The notes under the pieces are model-generated. The model was not told the DNA's origin. It made no database searches and was given only the letters and a program-made list of their open reading frames with translations. From [Pantoea] beijingensis (GTDB taxonomy: Bacteria > Pseudomonadota > Gammaproteobacteria > Enterobacterales > Enterobacteriaceae): DNA of 64,000 nt. The DNA is taken from positions 620,001-684,000 of the forward strand of contig NZ_CP071409.1 in assembly GCF_022647505.1 (NCBI RefSeq), in the 5' to 3' direction. The first letter of the stretch is position 1; the number at the start of each line of letters is the position of its first letter. Of this stretch, positions 59,184-64,000 are shown piece after piece. Both the position numbers and the translations under genes were made by a program.

Positions 59184-60122
59184 ATGCAAAATCGGCATCA
59201 CCTGGAATTAACATGGCTTGAGGACTGTGCGGCACTTGCGGAGTCACTTAATTTCTCAAAAGCAGCGGCTTCCCGATATGTGACGCAACCCGCATTTAGT
59301 CGTCGCATCCAGTCACTTGAAGAGTGGGTTGGCACGCCGCTGTTTGAAAGAAACCGCCGTGGGGTGCATTTGACGATCGCAGGCGAGTTTTTCTGTAAAC
59401 AACTGCCTGATTTAATCCGCTCTTTATATTCATTGAGAAGTGAGACGCTTGATATGGGGGGAAGTGGCACACCAAGCGTCATATTTACCGCAACCCACGC
59501 CCTGTCTTTTACCTTCTTTCCTGCGTGGCTAAGGCGCAATGAAAAAATTGCACGATTCGGTTCGTTCCAGCTGGTATCAGATACCATGAGGGCCTGTGAG
59601 CGTATGATCAATCAGGGAGAAACACAGTTTCTGCTCTGCCACTATCATCCACATATGCACGTGAATTTAGACAAAGAGAACTACTTTAGCGTAAGAGTCG
59701 GAACCGATTATCTTATTCCCTATTCAGCAGCGATAGAATCTGATGAGCAAGGCTCAATAACGGCTAAATGGACAATAGATAATCACGCTGAATTTCCGCT
59801 GTTGTCATACAGCAGCGAATCAGGGTTGGGGCGAATTATTTCTAATATCTCGTCGGTAAATCGAGCAAAGCGCGGTATGAATGTGGTCTTCACTTCAGAT
59901 TTAGCCGCGACATTGCTTGCGATGGTCAGAAGCGGTGATGGTATTGCCTGGCTCCCGCAATCGCTGGCACAGCATGATGTTGATATGGGGAAAATTCTGC
60001 CAGCAGCGGATAACGCAAGTGGCATGTCTATCCCTGTAGAAATACGCATCTACCGACCCGCCAGCAAAATGTCGCGTGGGGCGGAACAGCTATGGGAGAT
60101 CTTCGTTGAGGGCCAGCAATAA
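59184..60122 (+). CDS. LysR-family regulator of the tartrate operon
   Basis: 312 residues. N-terminal winged helix (about 8-67: LAESLNFSKAAASRYVTQPAFSRRIQSLEEWVG), then a linker helix and a periplasmic-binding-like co-inducer domain (about 90-300). The ATG at 59184 has AGGGA seven bases upstream; ATG 59163 and TTG 59121 are possible. Divergent from dctA-tarD, the usual arrangement for a LysR activator and its target, so tartrate or a related acid is the likely co-inducer. The specific regulator name is not known to me. Confidence 0.88.
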   Translation: MQNRHHLELTWLEDCAALAESLNFSKAAASRYVTQPAFSRRIQSLEEWVGTPLFERNRRGVHLTIAGEFFCKQLPDLIRSLYSLRSETLDMGGSGTPSVIFTATHALSFTFFPAWLRRNEKIARFGSFQLVSDTMRACERMINQGETQFLLCHYHPHMHVNLDKENYFSVRVGTDYLIPYSAAIESDEQGSITAKWTIDNHAEFPLLSYSSESGLGRIISNISSVNRAKRGMNVVFTSDLAATLLAMVRSGDGIAWLPQSLAQHDVDMGKILPAADNASGMSIPVEIRIYRPASKMSRGAEQLWEIFVEGQQ

Positions 60123-60190
60123 TGATGTTTATTGGTGTCGCAGCTGGCCGATATGAAGATAGGAAATAACATTTTCCTGGGCTTACAATA

Positions 60191-61870
60191 TCAAGTTCTC
60201 ATGCGGTAGACTCTTGCTTCCCAGGGACGCAGGCCGGTGTCATCGCCGCTGGCTGAATAATTGCTCAGCAGCAGCGTTTGACCAACCAGCATTACGGTAT
60301 CATCTTGCCAGCTGGCGTATTCCCCTGAGAGGTTGCAGATGATGAGTATCCGATCGTTTTCCCCGTCACGGCGGTAGGCATACAGTTGGCGATGATGTTT
60401 AAGCACCAGCTGGTAGCGCCCCTGCACCAGCGTTTTCTCCTGTTTGCGCAGCCTGATCAGCGCTTTATAGAAGTTTAGAACCGAGAGTGGATCCTGCTGC
60501 TGATCGGCGACGTTGATTTTTGGATAATTTTTATTCACCCGCAGCCACGGCGGCGCATCGCTAAAACCTGCGTTCTGGCTGTTGTCCCACTGCATCGGGG
60601 TACGATTGTGGTCCCGGGCGGTATGGTTTAACAACTGCAGGATTTGCGTTTTATCCACGCCTTTACTCAGCAGATCGGCATATTGATTTTTAGCCGAAAC
60701 ATCATCGAAATCCTCGATGGTCGCGAAATGGCTATTGGTCATCCCGATCTCCTGCCCCTGGTAAATAAATGGGGTGCCCTTCATCAGAAAGTACATGGCG
60801 GCGATGGCGGTGGCGCTTTCCCGCCAGAATTCACGGCATGCTCCCCAACGCGTCACTACTCGGCTAACATCATGATTTTCAACGTACAGCGCATTCCAGC
60901 CTTTACCTTCCAGCGCATCCTGCCAGTGGGTGAAAATATGCTTCAACGTGTTCACAGAGGGCGGTAAGCATTGCTCATGCTGCCACAGGCGGACATGTTC
61001 AAATTGAAAAATCATATTCAGACGATTGTGGTTTTCCCCGACCCAGGCTTCACCCTGATCGGCTCCGATACCGTTCATTTCGCCGATGGTAACAATATTG
61101 TAGTGGTCGAACACCTGGCGACACATATCATCCACATACTCCAGCAGCCCGTCATAATTCAGATGGCGATCGAACGACGGAACGTAACGTTGTCCTTTAG
61201 GGTTTGGCATATCGCTCAGCAGGGGATCTTTTTTCATATGGCAGATGGCATCAATGCGAAAACCGTCCACACCCTTATCCAGCCACCAGCGCATCATGCG
61301 GTATAGTGCCGCACGCATATCGCGATTTTCCCAGTTCAGATCGGGCTGACGTGGGGTGAACAGATGCAGATAATACTGTGCGGTAGCCGTATCGTATTGC
61401 CAGGCAGAGCCTTTAAATATGCCCTCCCAATTATTGGGTTCGGCGCCATTTTTGCCCTCACGCCAGATATACCAGTCGCGCTTGGGATTGGTACGCGATG
61501 CACGAGACTCCAGAAACCACGGATGTTCATCAGAGGTGTGGTTGATCACCAGATCGATCACCAAATGCATCCCGCGGGTATGGACTTCATCCAGTAAACG
61601 ATCGAAATCCGCCATGGTGCCAAACTCCGCCATGATTTGCTGATAATCGCTGATATCATAGCCATTATCATCGTTGGGGGATCGATACATCGGGCAGATC
61701 CAGATCAGGTCGATTCCCAGATCCTGCAGGTAATCAAGCTTCTCTGTAATACCGTTTAAATCACCAATACCGTCATGATTAGAATCCATAAAACTGCGTG
61801 GATAAATCTGGTAAGCGATCGACTCCTTCCACCAATCTTTCGGCTTTCGGCGAGTAAAGGTTGTATTCAT
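60191..61870 (-). CDS. GH13 alpha-glucosidase (oligo-1,6-glucosidase/palatinase family)
   Basis: 559 residues, cytoplasmic (no signal peptide). The (beta/alpha)8 barrel has the GH13 regions: DLVINHTS (about 106-113), GFRIDAICH with nucleophile Asp207, acid/base Glu264 (TIGEMNG) and VENHDVSR with the transition-state Asp. The residue after the nucleophile is Ala, whereas Val there is typical of alpha-1,6 specificity, so alpha-1,4 or mixed activity is possible. The RLDRD isomerisation motif of sucrose isomerases is absent. Last gene of an ABC sugar operon; hydrolyses the imported alpha-glucoside. Confidence 0.88.
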   Translation of the reverse strand: MNTTFTRRKPKDWWKESIAYQIYPRSFMDSNHDGIGDLNGITEKLDYLQDLGIDLIWICPMYRSPNDDNGYDISDYQQIMAEFGTMADFDRLLDEVHTRGMHLVIDLVINHTSDEHPWFLESRASRTNPKRDWYIWREGKNGAEPNNWEGIFKGSAWQYDTATAQYYLHLFTPRQPDLNWENRDMRAALYRMMRWWLDKGVDGFRIDAICHMKKDPLLSDMPNPKGQRYVPSFDRHLNYDGLLEYVDDMCRQVFDHYNIVTIGEMNGIGADQGEAWVGENHNRLNMIFQFEHVRLWQHEQCLPPSVNTLKHIFTHWQDALEGKGWNALYVENHDVSRVVTRWGACREFWRESATAIAAMYFLMKGTPFIYQGQEIGMTNSHFATIEDFDDVSAKNQYADLLSKGVDKTQILQLLNHTARDHNRTPMQWDNSQNAGFSDAPPWLRVNKNYPKINVADQQQDPLSVLNFYKALIRLRKQEKTLVQGRYQLVLKHHRQLYAYRRDGENDRILIICNLSGEYASWQDDTVMLVGQTLLLSNYSASGDDTGLRPWEARVYRMRT

Positions 61871-61912
61871 CTGATGATCCTTTAAGCGATGGCGTTGACG
61901 GGCTGGTGCCGG

Positions 61913-63037
61913 TTAATGTGGCAGCATATCGGGTGGGCTATCATCGCGGCGATAGAATGCCTGGCCTTCAGCATCGAACAGATAGCAGCACGCGGCGGGC
62001 AGGCGTACGCCAGCTTTTTGTCCGGTAGCAGCAGATTGCGTATTCGCGTGGCGAATAACCAGCGGATCGGCACCGTAGCCGCCGTTCAGATAAAGTAACG
62101 ACTCATTGCCCATATGTTCGATAAACAATACTTCCGCTTCAATATCCCCTTCTGCCACGCTGCACAGCTGCAGATGTTCCGGACGAATACCAACGCTAAC
62201 GGCTTGGCCTACCGCTGCTTGAGAAGTTGTAATAGGAAGCGTCACGATCGCACGGTTTTCCAGTACCACGGTGCTGCGATCGCCGAGACTCTGTTGCAAT
62301 ATTCCGCGGATCAAATTCATTTTGGGGGAGCCAATAAACTGTGCAACAAAAGTATTTGCAGGTCGGTTATACAGTTCAAGTGGCGAGCCGACTTGCTCAA
62401 TATGTCCCTGATTCAGCACCACAATACGATCGGCTAATGTCATCGCCTCCACCTGATCGTGCGTGACATATAAGATCGTGGCGCCGATTCGCTTATGCAA
62501 TGCAGCGATCTCCATGCGCATTTGTACCCGCAGTGCGGCATCCAGATTGGACAGCGGTTCATCAAACAAAAACAGGCTGGGTTCACGGACGATAGCGCGG
62601 CCAATTGCCACCCGTTGGCGTTGGCCGCCCGACAGGTCTTTAGGCCGCCGGTCCAACAAATGCTCCAGCTGTAAAATATGGGCACTGTTACGCACGCGCC
62701 GGTCTATTTCTGGTTTTGTCAGCTTTGCCATTTCCAGCGCAAACGCCATATTCTGGTAAACCGTCATATGGGGATAAAGTGCGTAAGATTGAAACACCAT
62801 GCCGATCCCGCGCTCAGAAGGCGAATCATCATTCACCCTGATGCCATCAAGGAACATATCACCTGAGCTGATCTCTTCCAGGCCGGCGACCATACGCAGC
62901 AGCGTAGATTTTCCGCAGCCGGAAGGACCAACCACCACCACGAACTCACCGCCATTAACCTGTAAATCGAGCGGCTTAATGACTTCGGATGAGCTGCCGT
63001 AACGTTTTTGTACTTTTTCGAGAACGAGCTGCACCAT
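61913..63037 (-). CDS. ABC transporter ATP-binding protein, MalK/UgpC type
   Basis: 374 residues. Walker A GPSGCGKST (about 38-46), Q-loop FQSYALYPHMT, ABC signature LSGGQRQRVAIGRAI (about 135-149), Walker B LFLFDEPLSNLDA and H-loop VTHDQ (about 192), then the regulatory OB domain of the CUT1 sugar family (about 240-360, IRPEHLQL). It lies 42 bp before the alpha-glucosidase gene and 19 bp after a permease gene, forming one operon. Confidence 0.92.
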   Translation of the reverse strand: MVQLVLEKVQKRYGSSSEVIKPLDLQVNGGEFVVVVGPSGCGKSTLLRMVAGLEEISSGDMFLDGIRVNDDSPSERGIGMVFQSYALYPHMTVYQNMAFALEMAKLTKPEIDRRVRNSAHILQLEHLLDRRPKDLSGGQRQRVAIGRAIVREPSLFLFDEPLSNLDAALRVQMRMEIAALHKRIGATILYVTHDQVEAMTLADRIVVLNQGHIEQVGSPLELYNRPANTFVAQFIGSPKMNLIRGILQQSLGDRSTVVLENRAIVTLPITTSQAAVGQAVSVGIRPEHLQLCSVAEGDIEAEVLFIEHMGNESLLYLNGGYGADPLVIRHANTQSAATGQKAGVRLPAACCYLFDAEGQAFYRRDDSPPDMLPH

Positions 63038-63056
63038 CGTTTTATTTTCCCCGAAG

Positions 63057-63902
63057 TTAACCTTTAATTGCGCCGCTGGTCAGGCCGCTAACAATGCGTT
63101 TCTGAAAAATCAGAACCAACAGAATAATCGGGAGCGTCACGATCACCGACGCGGCCATGATGCTACCCCACGGTAGCTCATAGGGTGAGGCCCCCTGGAA
63201 CATGCCGATGGCAACCGGCACCGTCCGTTTATCGCCGGAGATAATAAATGTCAGGGCGAACATAAATTCGTTCCAGGCACCGATAAACGCCAGCAGCCCA
63301 GTCGTAACCAGTGCCGGTGCCATAATCGGCATAAACACCCGGCGAATAATGGTCCAGGTGCTGGCACCGTCAACGATAGCCGCTTCCTCCAGTTCTACCG
63401 GAACCGAACGCATAAAAGTCGTTAGCACCCAAACGGTGAAAGGCAACGAAAAAGTGGTGTAAGACAATACGAGTGAGCCCAGCGAGTCATACAGCCCAAG
63501 AAAACGTACCAGTTCAAACATGCCGGAGAGTACCGCTACCTGCGGGAACATCGACACGCAGAGAATGGTAAAAAGCATAAATTTTCGGCCGCGAAACGGG
63601 ATCCGCGCCAGGGCAAAAGAGGCGGTGATCGACACCAGCAGGCAGAGCGTGACGGTCAGAGTTGCGACGACCAATGAATTAACCAGACTCCGGGCGACGC
63701 CATTTTGTACCAGAGCAATGACATAGTTATTCCAGAAAAAACCATCCGGCAGATAGTGGGGCTGAAACAGGTCTTGGCCGCGACGAAACGAGGTCAAAAT
63801 GGCATAGTAAAAGGGAAAAATGCAGACCGCACAGGCAATGACGGAGGAGAACAAAATCAATAGTTTCAGGCTCCACTGGCGTTGACGGCGGCTCAGCTTC
63901 AT
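63057..63902 (-). CDS. ABC sugar permease, MalG type
   Basis: 281 residues, six membrane helices of the CUT1 inner-membrane component. The EAA loop contacting the ATPase reads ELEEAAIVDGASTWTIIRRVFMP (about 170-192). The C-terminus SGLTSGAIKG is the MalG-type ending. The ATG overlaps the preceding permease stop in an ATGA, so the two permeases are translationally coupled. Confidence 0.92.
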   Translation of the reverse strand: MKLSRRQRQWSLKLLILFSSVIACAVCIFPFYYAILTSFRRGQDLFQPHYLPDGFFWNNYVIALVQNGVARSLVNSLVVATLTVTLCLLVSITASFALARIPFRGRKFMLFTILCVSMFPQVAVLSGMFELVRFLGLYDSLGSLVLSYTTFSLPFTVWVLTTFMRSVPVELEEAAIVDGASTWTIIRRVFMPIMAPALVTTGLLAFIGAWNEFMFALTFIISGDKRTVPVAIGMFQGASPYELPWGSIMAASVIVTLPIILLVLIFQKRIVSGLTSGAIKG

Positions 63903-64000
63903 GTGTTTTTTTCCTTCTCATTAAGACGCTGCACATAAAGGAAGCTGGCGGCGATACCGGCCACCATCATAAACACCAAAACTGAGGCGGCGGAGCCGCT
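63899..64000 (-). CDS. ABC sugar permease, MalF type (C-terminal end only)
   Basis: The last 33 codons are inside the window, ending with a TGA that overlaps the next permease ATG. The visible residues form one hydrophobic helix (VLVFMMVAGIAASFLYVQRL) and a short charged tail, as at the end of a MalF-type permease. The position, immediately before the MalG-type gene, supports this call; the rest and probably the binding-protein gene are outside. Confidence 0.75.
   Translation of the reverse strand, partial: SGSAASVLVFMMVAGIAASFLYVQRLNEKEKNT

Overview
The window is a chromosomal segment of an Enterobacterales bacterium, most likely of the Erwinia/Pantoea lineage (Erwiniaceae); genus and species cannot be settled by reading alone. 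The evidence is gene order. From about 4.3 to 48.5 kb it carries the enterobacterial block tRNA-ileX, mug, rpoD-dnaG-rpsU, tsaD, plsY, folB, uppP, cca, ygiM, ygiF-glnE-hldE, ubiK, ribB (with FMN riboswitch), ygiD, ygiC-ygiB-tolC, nudF-yqiB-cpdA-yqiA-parE, ygiN, mdaB, parC-plsC-ftsP, dkgA, yqhD/yqhC, yghB, metC and exbBD. Product lengths lie close to those of the E. coli orthologues. Relative to the E. coli K-12 order as I remember it, zupT, qseBC/mqsRA and ygiQ are missing, and a TRAP transporter sits between metC and exbB. ERIC-type repeats lie beside uppP, ygiF, glnE and tolC.

Left edge (1-4.3 kb): an AT-richer accessory block with the end of an MFS exporter, a two-subunit aconitase-superfamily dehydratase unlike the housekeeping enterobacterial LeuCD, and an Fe(II)/2-oxoglutarate oxygenase of the AsnO/VioC/TauD type. 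The block stops at a cluster of hairpin terminators against the 3' side of tRNA-Ile(CAU). It reads as the end of a small-molecule (antimetabolite-like) biosynthesis and export cluster that continues outside the window. This is the most promising candidate for an undescribed system here.

Core (4.3-48.5 kb): replication and transcription initiation, tRNA modification and maturation, phospholipid and lipid II carrier recycling, LPS heptose synthesis, riboflavin, TolC export, cAMP turnover, topoisomerase IV, aldehyde detoxification (DkgA, YqhD under YqhC), methionine metabolism, and TonB energisation behind a Fur box.

Right edge (48.5-64 kb): catabolic and accessory genes. These are a CitA-like tricarboxylate symporter with a CRP-like site; a YdcR-type MocR regulator; ylaC; an orphan NarL/FixJ response regulator beside 0.7 kb without a gene; a secreted PAP2 acid phosphatase; ferritin; a decayed iron-complex-type binding protein; a D-tartrate operon (dctA-like transporter plus tarD) divergent from a LysR regulator; and an alpha-glucoside operon (MalFGK-type ABC transporter plus GH13 alpha-glucosidase) running off the right end. 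This is a nutrient-scavenging repertoire compatible with a plant-associated or environmental life.
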